64,000 bases of DNA from positions 248,001 to 312,000 of the forward strand of contig JAKVBL010000005.1 in the NCBI GenBank assembly GCA_022447365.1. The letters run 5' to 3'. The stretch is from Oleiphilaceae bacterium. Its GTDB lineage: Bacteria > Pseudomonadota > Gammaproteobacteria > Pseudomonadales > Oleiphilaceae. Made by a program: the position numbers and the translations under genes. Below the pieces are notes generated by a model that was not told the origin of the DNA, did not search any database, and saw only the letters and a program-made list of their open reading frames with translations. Of the stretch, positions 1-8,195 are shown in pieces. The first letter of the stretch is position 1. Each line of letters begins with the position of its first letter.

Positions 1-1269
1 GATCGTGAGTCGTTAATGAATGCTGCGCTTGTTCTTCAACAATTGGAACGTTGGGAAGCATCTGAGGAGGTCATTGAGCGTTATATTGATGCGTTCGGTG
101 TTGGTTATGAAGTACTTATCAGAAAGTCTGTCTGTCGCTACAGTTTATATGATTACGATGAAGCCGAAGCGTTGATTGAAAAAGCCGAACTGGTTAATCC
201 AGATCAGGTTATGACGCAATATTACAGAGCTCAGGTTTACGACAAAACAAATAGAAAGGTCGAGGCTGACAGACTGTTTAGTAATTTAATAGCGCAAGGG
301 CATGAACCTTCAAAATTTTCACTTTCGTTGTTGTGTTTCAGCATTGGAGATTGGGATCGTGCATTTGAATTATATGAAAATCGTCCCGTTGCTTTGTGGC
401 TGAAGCAGTATTGTGAGTCTAACGGTGCGTGTTATTGGGATGGAGCTTCTGATCTAAAGAATAAGCATGTATTGGTTTATGCAGAGCAAGGATTAGGTGA
501 TCAGATTCGTTATGCGTATTTCATAAAACGATTGGTGGCGGAGGCTAAGAAGGTCTCAATTATTTATGATGCGAGGCTTTACCCAGTTATTCAGCACATG
601 TACCCAGATGTTGAGTGTTTGGCGACTGAATCGTTAACTCCGGAAATTTTGCATGATGTATCGCCTGAATTTTGTCTTTGCGTTGGTAGTTTAGGCTTGC
701 GATATAGTGATGGCTTATATGACTCGAAACTTCTCGAAGACGGCTTTTTTTCTTATGAAGGTGATCAGTCTGATCTTCCTGTAAAAGATAGTTCAAAACC
801 AATCATAGGGTTATGTTGGCGAAGCATCAAAATTCTGAAAGAGAGAAACGAGTGGTATTGCACTGCGCAGGAATTTGCGCAGATGTTATCAGGTATTGAA
901 GCGACATTTATCAGTCTTCAGTATGGGCTCAGCGATGAAGAACGTGAGGCTTTTAGATCTGAAGGGCTAGAGTTAATAGAGCTCTATGGCATTGACTTGA
1001 AAGATGATCAGGCATCACTAGCTCATATCATCTCTCAATTAGATTCGGTGGTGTCTGTTTCCACAGCGATGAGCGAGCTTGCAGGAGCTTGCGGAGTTCC
1101 TGTGCTCACATTGGCGATCGAAAACATTCGTTGGTTTATGGCTGAAAAACATGTGTCAGGCTTTTATCCTAAATCGCGTATGTACTACAAGAAAATGTTT
1201 GGAACTTGGGATGAGGCTCTTTCTCGTTTACGTTCTGATCTAATTGCTGAGGATTGCGAACGCTTATGA
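1..1269 (+). CDS. TPR / glycosyltransferase-9-like protein (5' partial)
   Basis: The reading frame is open to the first base of the window, so the 417 residues counted from the ATG at 16 are probably not the true N-terminus. The visible N-terminal part (about residues 1-120) is helical with TPR-like spacing (A-E-A-L-I-E-K-A-E style helices). It is followed by an alpha/beta domain with GT-B / heptosyltransferase-like features: a Gly-rich AEQGLGDQIRY stretch near residue 155, IIGLCWRS near 265, and a C-terminal SVSTAMSELAGACGVPVL segment near 350, which resembles the nucleotide-sugar site of GT9/GT41-type enzymes. The stop overlaps the next start (ATGA), so the two are translationally coupled. 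Context suggests transfer of the sugar made by the downstream genes onto a surface glycan or a protein. The acceptor and donor are inferred, not shown. Confidence 0.65.
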   Translation, partial: DRESLMNAALVLQQLERWEASEEVIERYIDAFGVGYEVLIRKSVCRYSLYDYDEAEALIEKAELVNPDQVMTQYYRAQVYDKTNRKVEADRLFSNLIAQGHEPSKFSLSLLCFSIGDWDRAFELYENRPVALWLKQYCESNGACYWDGASDLKNKHVLVYAEQGLGDQIRYAYFIKRLVAEAKKVSIIYDARLYPVIQHMYPDVECLATESLTPEILHDVSPEFCLCVGSLGLRYSDGLYDSKLLEDGFFSYEGDQSDLPVKDSSKPIIGLCWRSIKILKERNEWYCTAQEFAQMLSGIEATFISLQYGLSDEEREAFRSEGLELIELYGIDLKDDQASLAHIISQLDSVVSVSTAMSELAGACGVPVLTLAIENIRWFMAEKHVSGFYPKSRMYYKKMFGTWDEALSRLRSDLIAEDCERL

Positions 1270-1943
1270 AGGTTGTTGCTTTTATCCCTTTTTGGATGGG
1301 GTATCACTCTCAAACCGGTGCACCGATTAATCGTGCTACCAAAAAGTTAGGCGGGCTACCGCTTATTAATTATAGCCTTAATGTTCTTGCGAGCAGTGAG
1401 CTAATAGCTGAGAGTGTTATTTTTTCGTCAAGTAATGAGATTGAAGAATACATAGAAGGGCCTTCATATTCGATCATTAAGCGACCTAAATTTTTAGATG
1501 ATAATGGTATCTCGATTGAACAAATTATCGAGGAGTTTCTCAAGCTTTCAGATGCTGATGTATTTGTTCTAATGCACCCGAATAGCCCATTTATTCAGCT
1601 TGAATCGATTGAAACATGCATTCAAGAGGTTGTTGAGGGCAGGGCTGATTCAGCATTTACTGCACACACATTTAAGAAGTTTTGTTGGCACAAGGGCCGT
1701 CCACTTAACTATTCATTGGATTTACCAACACCTCAATTAAAAGACATAGAGCCAGTTATTCTTGAGCAGTCTTCGCTCTATGTCTTTACGCGGTCAATAT
1801 TTGAAAAAGAACGAAAGCGGGTTGGCGGCAAAGCATATATTCATAATGTTAATCACTTTGAAGGTCATGATCTGATTGAAGATGAAGATTTTGAAATTGC
1901 TGAACTGATTGTTAACTCTGGCATGTTTTCAAACCTATCTTGA
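1266..1943 (+). CDS. NeuA-like cytidylyltransferase-domain protein
   Basis: A 225-residue protein of the acylneuraminate cytidylyltransferase fold. I chose the ATG at 1266, which overlaps the upstream stop as ATGA, over a TTG twelve bases earlier. Fold landmarks are the N-terminal VVAFIPF strand, GGLPLINYSL near residue 30 and FVLMHPNSPF near 100, matching the LLQPTSPL-type motif of CMP-sugar synthetases. The usual Arg/Lys-rich nucleotide loop (IPARGGSKxxPxKN in NeuA) is replaced by IPFWMGYHSQTGAPINRATK, so CTP use or activity is uncertain. The family makes CMP-sugars such as CMP-sialic or CMP-legionaminic acid. Here it lies between a glycosyltransferase-like gene and an AroB-like cyclase. 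It could be a divergent synthetase or a non-catalytic relative. Confidence 0.65.
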   Translation: MKVVAFIPFWMGYHSQTGAPINRATKKLGGLPLINYSLNVLASSELIAESVIFSSSNEIEEYIEGPSYSIIKRPKFLDDNGISIEQIIEEFLKLSDADVFVLMHPNSPFIQLESIETCIQEVVEGRADSAFTAHTFKKFCWHKGRPLNYSLDLPTPQLKDIEPVILEQSSLYVFTRSIFEKERKRVGGKAYIHNVNHFEGHDLIEDEDFEIAELIVNSGMFSNLS

Positions 1944-3091
1944 TGTCAAAGGCTGATCCATACATGAGTATTATAAAAACTCTCAACGTTGAATTTGATG
2001 GACAAAGCTACCCGATCAATATCGGACGAGGTTTGCTTGAATTATTTCAAGAGCTCTTAGCTGAAAAAACTAACAACAAACAGGTGTTAATCGTTGCAGA
2101 CTCATTTTTCAAAGACTCGGCTGTAAGTCGCCTTTCAAAAAACTTGGAGTCACATGGGTTCGTTGTTTTTCATTATTTTATGGATGCTGGTAAAGGTAAT
2201 AAAAGTATCAATGAGGTAATGAAGATTTATGGAATCATGGAAGAAAATAACTTCCCACGTGATGCTACATTGGTAGCCTTGGGTGGCGGTGTAATTGGAG
2301 ATTTAGCAGGTTTTGTAGCAAGTACTTGGCTTAGAGGAATGAATCTGGTTCATATACCTACATCTCTCATGGCAATGGTTGATAGCAGCGTTGGCGGTAA
2401 AGTTGCGATCAACTTTCGAAGAACAATCAATGCCATCGGTAACTATTATCACCCATTGATGAATCTCATTGACCTTGATTTTGTAGACACCCTGCCTAAG
2501 CGTGATTACCTCTCTGGTATTGCAGAAGTGATTAAATGCGGATTGATTGCTGATAAACATTTTTGTGACTTTCTCGTTTCAAATCATGCGCAGATCTACA
2601 ATCGCGAGCAGTCTTATGTTGTTGAATTTATCTCTAGAACACTAGAAATAAAAATTGCCTATGTTAAAGGTGATACCCGAGAGGGTGGCCGAAGATTGCT
2701 TTTAAACTATGGTCACACGCTTGGGCATTCTATTGAGATTTCGACAGAACGTCATGCTAAAGAACTATATCGACACGGAGAAGGTGTCGCGATAGGTATC
2801 ATGGCTGTGGCTTATATAGCAGAGAGATATTTAGACTTAGATCCAGGTATTTATCAGCAGATTGCTCATCTGCTTGAACTATATGAATTGCCAACATATG
2901 TGGATTCTACAGCGTATGACTTTGATAGAGACGCGTTGAGAGCGTTATGCAAAAAGAATGTGCACAAAGACAAGAAACGAAAAGACAATGCCTTGAGGCT
3001 CATCTTAGTTAATAGCTTTGGTAAGGCTGAGGTATATAGTGATGTGCCAACTAGCTATATTGATGAAGCTTTTGATCATGTCATTAGATAA
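1943..3091 (+). CDS. AroB-like sugar-phosphate cyclase (3-dehydroquinate synthase family)
   Basis: A 382-residue protein of the dehydroquinate synthase superfamily, which cyclises sugar phosphates using NAD and a divalent metal. Visible motifs, numbered from a start one codon upstream, are GGGVIGD (115-121, NAD site), VDSSVGGK (147-154), Asn near 164, AEVIK (195-199, metal Glu and catalytic Lys), Arg near 251, GHTLGH (258-263) and RHGEG (278-282, metal His). All expected catalytic residues are present and the GHTxGH form is DHQ-synthase-like. The gene overlaps the previous stop as TGATG; an ATG at 1964 is an alternative start. Its place in a sugar-nucleotide cluster, away from aroK and other shikimate genes, argues for a specialised cyclase making a cyclitol or carbasugar, though it could simply be an extra aroB. 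Confidence 0.75.
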   Translation: MSKADPYMSIIKTLNVEFDGQSYPINIGRGLLELFQELLAEKTNNKQVLIVADSFFKDSAVSRLSKNLESHGFVVFHYFMDAGKGNKSINEVMKIYGIMEENNFPRDATLVALGGGVIGDLAGFVASTWLRGMNLVHIPTSLMAMVDSSVGGKVAINFRRTINAIGNYYHPLMNLIDLDFVDTLPKRDYLSGIAEVIKCGLIADKHFCDFLVSNHAQIYNREQSYVVEFISRTLEIKIAYVKGDTREGGRRLLLNYGHTLGHSIEISTERHAKELYRHGEGVAIGIMAVAYIAERYLDLDPGIYQQIAHLLELYELPTYVDSTAYDFDRDALRALCKKNVHKDKKRKDNALRLILVNSFGKAEVYSDVPTSYIDEAFDHVIR

Positions 3092-3112
3092 AAGTTTTTA
3101 AAGGAACAGGTT

Positions 3113-3865
3113 TTGGATGATTTAAAGGGTAAAGTGGTTGTTGTCTCTGGTGCTGGTAAAGGTATCGGTTTTGAGACAGTACTTCGTTTTCTTGAATTAG
3201 GTTGTAAGGTCGCAGCGATTACGCGTACTGAAGCAGACCTTTTAAATCTCAGCGCTTCAGCTGGCGAGAACTCAAAGCATTTATTTACGTTTTACGGTGA
3301 TGTTTCAAGTGTTGATGAAGTGAATGCTTTCGCTGATGCAGTGTTCGAAAAGTATGGTCAAATAGATGTTCTAATAAATAACGCTGGAATGCGATTTAGA
3401 AAGCCATTTATTGAGATTGCATACGATGAATGGCGTAATGTCATGGATGTAAATCTTGGTAGTACGTTTTTAATGTGTCAGGCCTTTGGCAAGCATATGT
3501 TGAAGCAGAGATCAGGGAGAATCATCAATATGGCCTCCATTGTTGGTACGCTTGGTTTACCTGAATTAAGTGGATACGCAGCATCCAAGGGTGGAATTAT
3601 TAGTTTGACGAAATCCTTGGCGCTTGAGTGGGCTGAATTTGGAATTAATGTAAATGTTGTTGCTCCTGGCTTCTGCGAAACGTCTTATACCGATAATTTC
3701 AAGAAGATGACTGATCTATATCAATTTACATTAGATCGAACACCTAAAGGTCGCTGGGGGCAATCAAAAGACATCGCAAACGCATGTGTTTATCTGGCTT
3801 CGTCTCTCTCCAATTATGTAACGGGTGAGGTATTGAATGTTGATGGCGGATGGAGTGCTTGGTAA
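3113..3865 (+). CDS. SDR-family NAD(P)-dependent oxidoreductase
   Basis: A 250-residue classical short-chain dehydrogenase with the cofactor loop SGAGKGIG (12-19), NNAG (89-92), catalytic Ser in NMAS near 142, YAASK (155-159) and the C-terminal NVDGGWSAW typical of the FabG-like branch. Start is TTG at 3113, supported by an AAGGA ribosome site at 3101-3105; no in-frame ATG lies near it. It sits 21 bases after the AroB-like gene and 5 bases before the KdsB-like gene, so it is almost certainly in the same transcript. The likely job is oxidation or reduction of a ring or chain hydroxyl of the cluster's sugar intermediate. The substrate is not deducible from sequence. Confidence 0.8.
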   Translation: MDDLKGKVVVVSGAGKGIGFETVLRFLELGCKVAAITRTEADLLNLSASAGENSKHLFTFYGDVSSVDEVNAFADAVFEKYGQIDVLINNAGMRFRKPFIEIAYDEWRNVMDVNLGSTFLMCQAFGKHMLKQRSGRIINMASIVGTLGLPELSGYAASKGGIISLTKSLALEWAEFGINVNVVAPGFCETSYTDNFKKMTDLYQFTLDRTPKGRWGQSKDIANACVYLASSLSNYVTGEVLNVDGGWSAW

Positions 3866-3870
3866 AAATT

Positions 3871-4608
3871 ATGCGTATATTAGGTGTTCTTCCGGCTCGC
3901 TATAAATCAACAAGGTTTGAGGGTAAGCCCCTAGTAAGTATTGCTGGTGTACCGATGATTAAACGGACCTATCAGCGGGCGATGCTCTCGGATAGTTTGG
4001 ATGAGGTTGTTGTTGCGACTGAAGATGAGCGTATTGAACAATACTGCCGATCTGAAAATATTCCTGTTGTGATGACTAGTGATTCTTGCCTTACAGGCAC
4101 TGATCGAATAGCTGAAGTAGCCGAAATGCTTGATTATGATTTTTATATCAACATTCAAGGTGATGAGCCTGTTATAGATCCAGTTGTGGTTGATCAGGTG
4201 GTCGAGCAATACAAAAAACATGGCGATTCATATATTGCATATAACCTCTACAAGATCATTTCTGATCAAAAAGAAATACAAAGCAATACGATAGTAAAAG
4301 TAGTTGTTAATGCCTTAGACGAATTGATGTATATGTCGAGACTTCCTGTGCCATTTTCTAATGTGAAAGGTGTAGAGTCTGTTTATCGTCAACAAATTCC
4401 TGTGTATGGTTTTACCAAGCAAGCGTTAAAGGTTTTTGCAGAGCAGGGTTGCTTAGGAAAAACAATTAATGAGCAATTTGAGGACGTGGAATTACTAAGG
4501 TTCGTCGATCTTGGTTATAAGCTTAAAATGACAGAGACTACTGCTGATTCAATTGCTGTCGACGTGCCAGACGACGTAAAGAAAGTGGAGCGATTTTTAA
4601 GTCAATAG
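3871..4608 (+). CDS. KdsB-like 3-deoxy-manno-octulosonate cytidylyltransferase
   Basis: A 245-residue CMP-sugar synthetase of the KdsB type. I use the ATG at 3871, giving MRILGVLPARYKSTR, rather than the in-frame ATG at 3850 inside the SDR gene. Motifs: PARYKSTRFEGKPL (8-21, CTP loop), GTDRI (76-80), NIQGDEP (94-100), LPVPF and a late IAVDVPDD. Known KdsB enzymes activate Kdo, and Shewanella KdsB activates 8-amino-Kdo. The His-Ser that usually precedes GTDR/GTER (DHxSGTD) is replaced here by SCLTGTD, and several substrate-site segments differ, so a non-Kdo substrate is plausible. It is the last gene of the cluster and ends 22 bases before a strong hairpin terminator. A housekeeping kdsB elsewhere in the genome would support specialisation. 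Confidence 0.75.
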   Translation: MRILGVLPARYKSTRFEGKPLVSIAGVPMIKRTYQRAMLSDSLDEVVVATEDERIEQYCRSENIPVVMTSDSCLTGTDRIAEVAEMLDYDFYINIQGDEPVIDPVVVDQVVEQYKKHGDSYIAYNLYKIISDQKEIQSNTIVKVVVNALDELMYMSRLPVPFSNVKGVESVYRQQIPVYGFTKQALKVFAEQGCLGKTINEQFEDVELLRFVDLGYKLKMTETTADSIAVDVPDDVKKVERFLSQ

Positions 4609-4630
4609 ACTTAGGCGTTAGAAATAAAAA

Positions 4631-4663
4631 AGCCCGATTGGCATATGCTAATCGGGCTTTTTT
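4631..4663. terminator. Bidirectional rho-independent terminator
   Basis: A near-perfect hairpin has arms AGCCCGATT (4631-4639) and AATCGGGCT (4650-4658), with further pairing inside the ten-base centre. It is flanked by six T on the + strand and by an A-run on the left that becomes a T-run on the - strand. It ends the sugar cluster from the left and the tRNA-Leu transcript from the right. Confidence 0.9.
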
Positions 4664-4669
4664 ATAACT

Positions 4670-4756
4670 TGGTACCAGTGGGCGGACTCGAACCGCCACG
4701 CCCGTGAAGGCATCGGATTTTGAATCCGACATGTCTACCAATTTCATCACACTGGC
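4670..4756 (-). tRNA. tRNA-Leu (CAA)
   Basis: The reverse strand folds as a class II tRNA of 87 bases including the encoded CCA. The acceptor stem GCCAGTG pairs with CACTGGT (one G-T pair), followed by discriminator A and CCA. The anticodon loop reads TTCAAAA, giving anticodon CAA for UUG codons. A long variable arm of the leucine type and the TTCGAGTCC T-loop are visible. It is a single-gene unit with its own promoter and terminator. Confidence 0.95.
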
Positions 4757-4768
4757 GAAGTAGGGCGC

Positions 4769-4796
4769 ATTATACGCATTCGCTTTTTAGGGTCAA
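4769..4796 (-). promoter_or_regulatory. Sigma-70 promoter of tRNA-Leu
   Basis: On the - strand, TTGACC (-35, 4796-4791) and a perfect TATAAT (-10, 4774-4769) are separated by 16 bases. A GC-rich discriminator GCGCCC follows directly. This arrangement is typical of stable-RNA promoters that respond to growth rate and ppGpp; the regulation is inferred. Confidence 0.85.
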
Positions 4797-4848
4797 TATG
4801 TTTGCTGCGATTTGCAGCAAATAATTATCATTGGAATATTTGTTATCT

Positions 4849-4882
4849 ATAGAAAAAGAAAAACCCCGCAGAGCGGGGTTTT
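4849..4882 (-). terminator. Terminator of the lipase-like lipoprotein gene
   Basis: The hairpin AACCCCGC / GCGGGGTT with a three-base loop lies 22 bases past the stop of the minus-strand gene at 4904. The - strand continues into TTTTTCTTTTT. Confidence 0.9.
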
Positions 4883-4903
4883 GATTATCTTGTTTTCTTT
4901 GTT

Positions 4904-7840
4904 CTATGGAGTAGCGGAACACCCTGTTGAGTCGATGAAGAACTCTTCGATATCACCGTCATCAACAAATACTCCTGAGTTTGATACTGTTTGAGTAGTG
5001 AGCATTCCTAGAGCGAAACCTCCGAATTCAAGTGCTCCTTCGTTGCCAGTATTTGGATCGTCAGGTGTTGAATCAGTTGCAGGGCAAGGGCCACCATGCG
5101 AACCGAATCCGGGCGCCCATCTAATGAAGTTTTGAGTAATTGCTTGGCCAGCTCCCGTTGGAACGGCTGTTGCTCCTGAAACGGCAAATAATGGTTCCGC
5201 ACCAGAAAGAAAAGATTTAGATGCATTTATTTCAGATGCCCCTAACACGCCTGCTGCTGACGTTAGAGGGCGGTTGTCTGTATCAGATACAGGAATTTGA
5301 GATACGGGGATAACTTGGTCGTTAGACGCCGACCAATAAAGGATGTTTGCTGGTTGACTGCTGTAATCGCCGACGAAGTTAATTGCATCAAACGCATCGA
5401 ATGAAGCCTGTGCAGTGTTTAAAAATGCTTGGTAGTTAGACGTGTCAGATGTAACGCCTTGACTAGCTAATCCATCCACAATATTCCCAGCAAAAGCAGG
5501 TGAGCTTTCAATGAAGCGTGCTATACCGCCGCCTGGAGTAGAAAAGAAGGCGGTTGAGATGTCATCTGTTGTAATTGGATTATTATCACTATCAGTCTGA
5601 TTCAAGTCGTTTGCTACCGCTACAAAAGCTTGAGCGCTTATTGTGCCTAGGGAGTAGCCTTGATAATGAACGTCTGTGCCGTCCAGGTCTGCGCCTCCAC
5701 CGTCAATATCTATAGATGGGATAGTTTTACGCAAGGTAAGCAGGTCTAGAGCGTTTTGACGATTGTTGTCGCGCGTCGTAAGGAAGCTTTCAACATTCAA
5801 GAAGTTTAGTGCAAGAAGTTGCTGCACTGCAGCCGCTTCCGATGGGAAAGTGCCCGCAGCAACTGCTGCTGCAGCTGTCGTTTCGAGATCTGAAGGCGCT
5901 GCGCCAGATGATGAGTATCCGAACTCAAAGTGACGTTCGTAAGCGGTTTTTTCAAGAACTCCGTCCACGTCATTGAATGCAGTTAAACCATGCAACGGTT
6001 GGTCGATAGCAACTACAGCTATGTCCGTATTGATAGGGGCGGCCGCAGCGGTTTCGACAAGTGTTTTACCGGGTGAGCTAAGCGCTATTGAACGACTTCC
6101 ACCTAGGCCGTGCCCTAGAATCATTGTTTTCATCGGTCCCGTGAAGCTTGTCGGATGAACAATGGCAACTGGTATCGTTTGATCTGCTTGTTTTTTAGGA
6201 AACGGGAAGATGTAGTTAACTGCAGTTGATACTGGAGTTTGGGTTGCGTCCATAGGGTCAATGATATTCCCTGTCGCTGAATCAATACCTTGTGGCAGAG
6301 CCAAGCCTAGTGCCGCGAAAGTATTATTGATAGCGGCAGCTACGGTCGTATCCGCTTCCCAGCTGAGATACTTGATCGGAAGAGAGCCAAATGTCGCGTC
6401 AGGAGTGCGAGAGTAGTAAGGAATGTCTATGGTCCCTTGAGTTACCGAAGAGCTTGCGCTTAATGCGGTAGTGCTACCTACTGGTGTAAACGTTGAGGCT
6501 GTCGGCGTAGGGAGGACGGCTCCAGTTGGAGATAGCGGGTTTGCGAGCGCTTTGCCTAAGCATGCGATGTAAGCCGGGCCACTTGCCCACAGTGTAGGTT
6601 GAGCTGGTGGAGTTAGGCCTGAGCAACTACCACCTATCGCTGGGAATAAACTATTTGTTAGTGTTGTTAAAGCGGTCCAGCTAGCAGGAGCCAAAGTTTG
6701 AGGGAATGGTGTTGTTGCAGTAGCGACAGCGGTTGCAATTTGTGTCGAACTTACTTCACCCGGATCGATCTGATCATTCATATTTTGATCGCCAATCGCA
6801 AATAGCGTTGGGTTGTAATCTTTGCCCGGGTTACCCGTGCCATCGTCTTTACGATAGTCCTCAGCGATGGTGCCGTCATCGTTTAAGCTCACGTAACCTG
6901 TAGTCGCCTTGACTGCAGTAATACCAATAAATCGATTGACTTGGTCTGTAAACCATTGCTGAGGGTCAGCAATGTAGTTCAAAACTTTTTCGTCGCCCGA
7001 TGTCGTAAAACTGTAAGACAATGCAATTTCTGAGTCGCTGTTAATAGTTGGAAGCTGAAGGGCGATTGTTTCCCATAAGCCATTAATTAGTGTTTGTACT
7101 GGCTGCAGTGCTGCGAGAGAACCTGTTAGCGGGTTCGATGAATCAGTGAGGGCCGCGTAGCCTGCTGCTCCGGGTGATTGAACTATCGGATCACCATTCA
7201 TATCAATGATTGTATTCTTAACAACAACTAAATACCGAGTTAGCGGCTCGAGTGGGTCAGTTGCTTTTACCGTTGGGCCGGACTGGTCAACCGAGCCTTT
7301 CGGGTTTATACGAATGTAAGAGTTTCCATCTAAAACCTTATGTTCAAGGTCAAAGGTTGGTTGTTTAGCTGCAAGTGCCGGTGGTTCGCCTACTGATAAC
7401 CCTTGAAGGGGATCCCCACTTTCATACTCTAAAGCAATCAAAAATACATTTTGTTCCGCTCCATCGCTCTGACCTTTGAGGCTTGCAGGATCGATTAAAC
7501 CACTCATTGCGATATCAATTGGCGCTACTGTAGATGCACCGCTCAACCCGCCTAAAGCTGCAGTAACCGGATTGTATTCTGAGGCAGAATAAGGTGGTAG
7601 AGGATTTGGAACGCCTAGGTCCACGAATGTACCATCGCCTGCAGTTTCAGATGAATACAATAAGTCGTTAGGGACAGGGAACTTTGCTTCCGATGGCGAG
7701 AAAATTGGAAATACACCATTGGCTACAGGAGGGTTTGTAACTGACCCTGCGTTTTCGGTTGTTGATGGGGAGTCGTCAAGACAGCCGCTCAGTGCGAATG
7801 ACGAGGCAACTGCGGCACTTAATAGAGTTTTCTTCAACAT
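4904..7840 (-). CDS. Large lipase-like lipoprotein (VolA/Pla-1-type extracellular lipase)
   Basis: A 978-residue secreted lipoprotein. The start is the ATG at 7840 (MLKKTLLS), eight bases behind GAAGGT; the in-frame GTG five codons upstream contains that ribosome site and is unlikely. The signal peptide ends in lipobox LSGC with Cys20. The N-terminal half carries repeated substrate-binding/Ig-like text seen in bacterial virulence-factor lipases (FPVPNDLLY near 55, DPLEPLTRYLVVV near 200). The C-terminal half is an alpha/beta hydrolase with an oxyanion-type GHGLGGS near 575 and nucleophile elbow GYSLG with Ser730. Related proteins (VolA of Vibrio, Pla-1/Cef of Aeromonas) are surface lipases or lysophospholipases. 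It is monocistronic, with its own terminator. It is longer than typical family members, with low-complexity Ala/Thr/Pro stretches around residues 350-470. Confidence 0.7.
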   Translation of the reverse strand: MLKKTLLSAAVASSFALSGCLDDSPSTTENAGSVTNPPVANGVFPIFSPSEAKFPVPNDLLYSSETAGDGTFVDLGVPNPLPPYSASEYNPVTAALGGLSGASTVAPIDIAMSGLIDPASLKGQSDGAEQNVFLIALEYESGDPLQGLSVGEPPALAAKQPTFDLEHKVLDGNSYIRINPKGSVDQSGPTVKATDPLEPLTRYLVVVKNTIIDMNGDPIVQSPGAAGYAALTDSSNPLTGSLAALQPVQTLINGLWETIALQLPTINSDSEIALSYSFTTSGDEKVLNYIADPQQWFTDQVNRFIGITAVKATTGYVSLNDDGTIAEDYRKDDGTGNPGKDYNPTLFAIGDQNMNDQIDPGEVSSTQIATAVATATTPFPQTLAPASWTALTTLTNSLFPAIGGSCSGLTPPAQPTLWASGPAYIACLGKALANPLSPTGAVLPTPTASTFTPVGSTTALSASSSVTQGTIDIPYYSRTPDATFGSLPIKYLSWEADTTVAAAINNTFAALGLALPQGIDSATGNIIDPMDATQTPVSTAVNYIFPFPKKQADQTIPVAIVHPTSFTGPMKTMILGHGLGGSRSIALSSPGKTLVETAAAAPINTDIAVVAIDQPLHGLTAFNDVDGVLEKTAYERHFEFGYSSSGAAPSDLETTAAAAVAAGTFPSEAAAVQQLLALNFLNVESFLTTRDNNRQNALDLLTLRKTIPSIDIDGGGADLDGTDVHYQGYSLGTISAQAFVAVANDLNQTDSDNNPITTDDISTAFFSTPGGGIARFIESSPAFAGNIVDGLASQGVTSDTSNYQAFLNTAQASFDAFDAINFVGDYSSQPANILYWSASNDQVIPVSQIPVSDTDNRPLTSAAGVLGASEINASKSFLSGAEPLFAVSGATAVPTGAGQAITQNFIRWAPGFGSHGGPCPATDSTPDDPNTGNEGALEFGGFALGMLTTQTVSNSGVFVDDGDIEEFFIDSTGCSATP

Positions 7841-8195
7841 AGTTAGGACCTTCACCTAAGATTGCTGTTATTTCTTGGCGCTTTTCTACACGTAAGTCGT
7901 GTAATGAAAAAGACATTAATTGTTCTAATTTGTGACGATGAAATATCGCTCTTCGAATACACTTTCTATTCGTATATCCCTTAACGTTAGACCATATCTT
8001 TTTGATGTCGAGTTTTTCCCTATGGTTCAATGGCTTGTTAACTATTTTTTAGACCTATGCCCAATGTTTTTGAACGCTATTTATTCGGACTACAAAGAAA
8101 TTGGGTTTGAGAGTACAATTTCGTGCCACAAATTTGTGTTGTGCAGTAACGCACGCGCATTTAACCCTCCCAGCAAAAAGAATTAAGAGACGGAT
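7841..8195. other. Divergent promoter region between lipase and fumarase
   Basis: A 355-base region without a convincing gene; short ORFs here lack ribosome sites and recognisable content. It must carry the two divergent promoters, but I see no clean sigma-70 pair. A perfect 12-base palindrome CACAAATTTGTG lies at 8127-8138, about 58 bases before the fumarase start, and may be an operator. Confidence 0.5.

Noticed and set aside
1943..4608. An 8-amino-Kdo (KdnA/KdnB/KdsB) pathway
   Set aside because: The cyclase keeps the DHQ-synthase catalytic set rather than that of an iron alcohol dehydrogenase (KdnB type), and there is no PLP aminotransferase (KdnA) in the cluster.
4812..4994. A + strand ORF across the lipase terminator
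   Set aside because: It overlaps a clear terminator and the 3' end of the lipase gene in the opposite strand.
7932..8186. A + strand ORF of 84 codons before the fumarase gene
   Set aside because: No ribosome site, no family features, and it fills the divergent promoter region.
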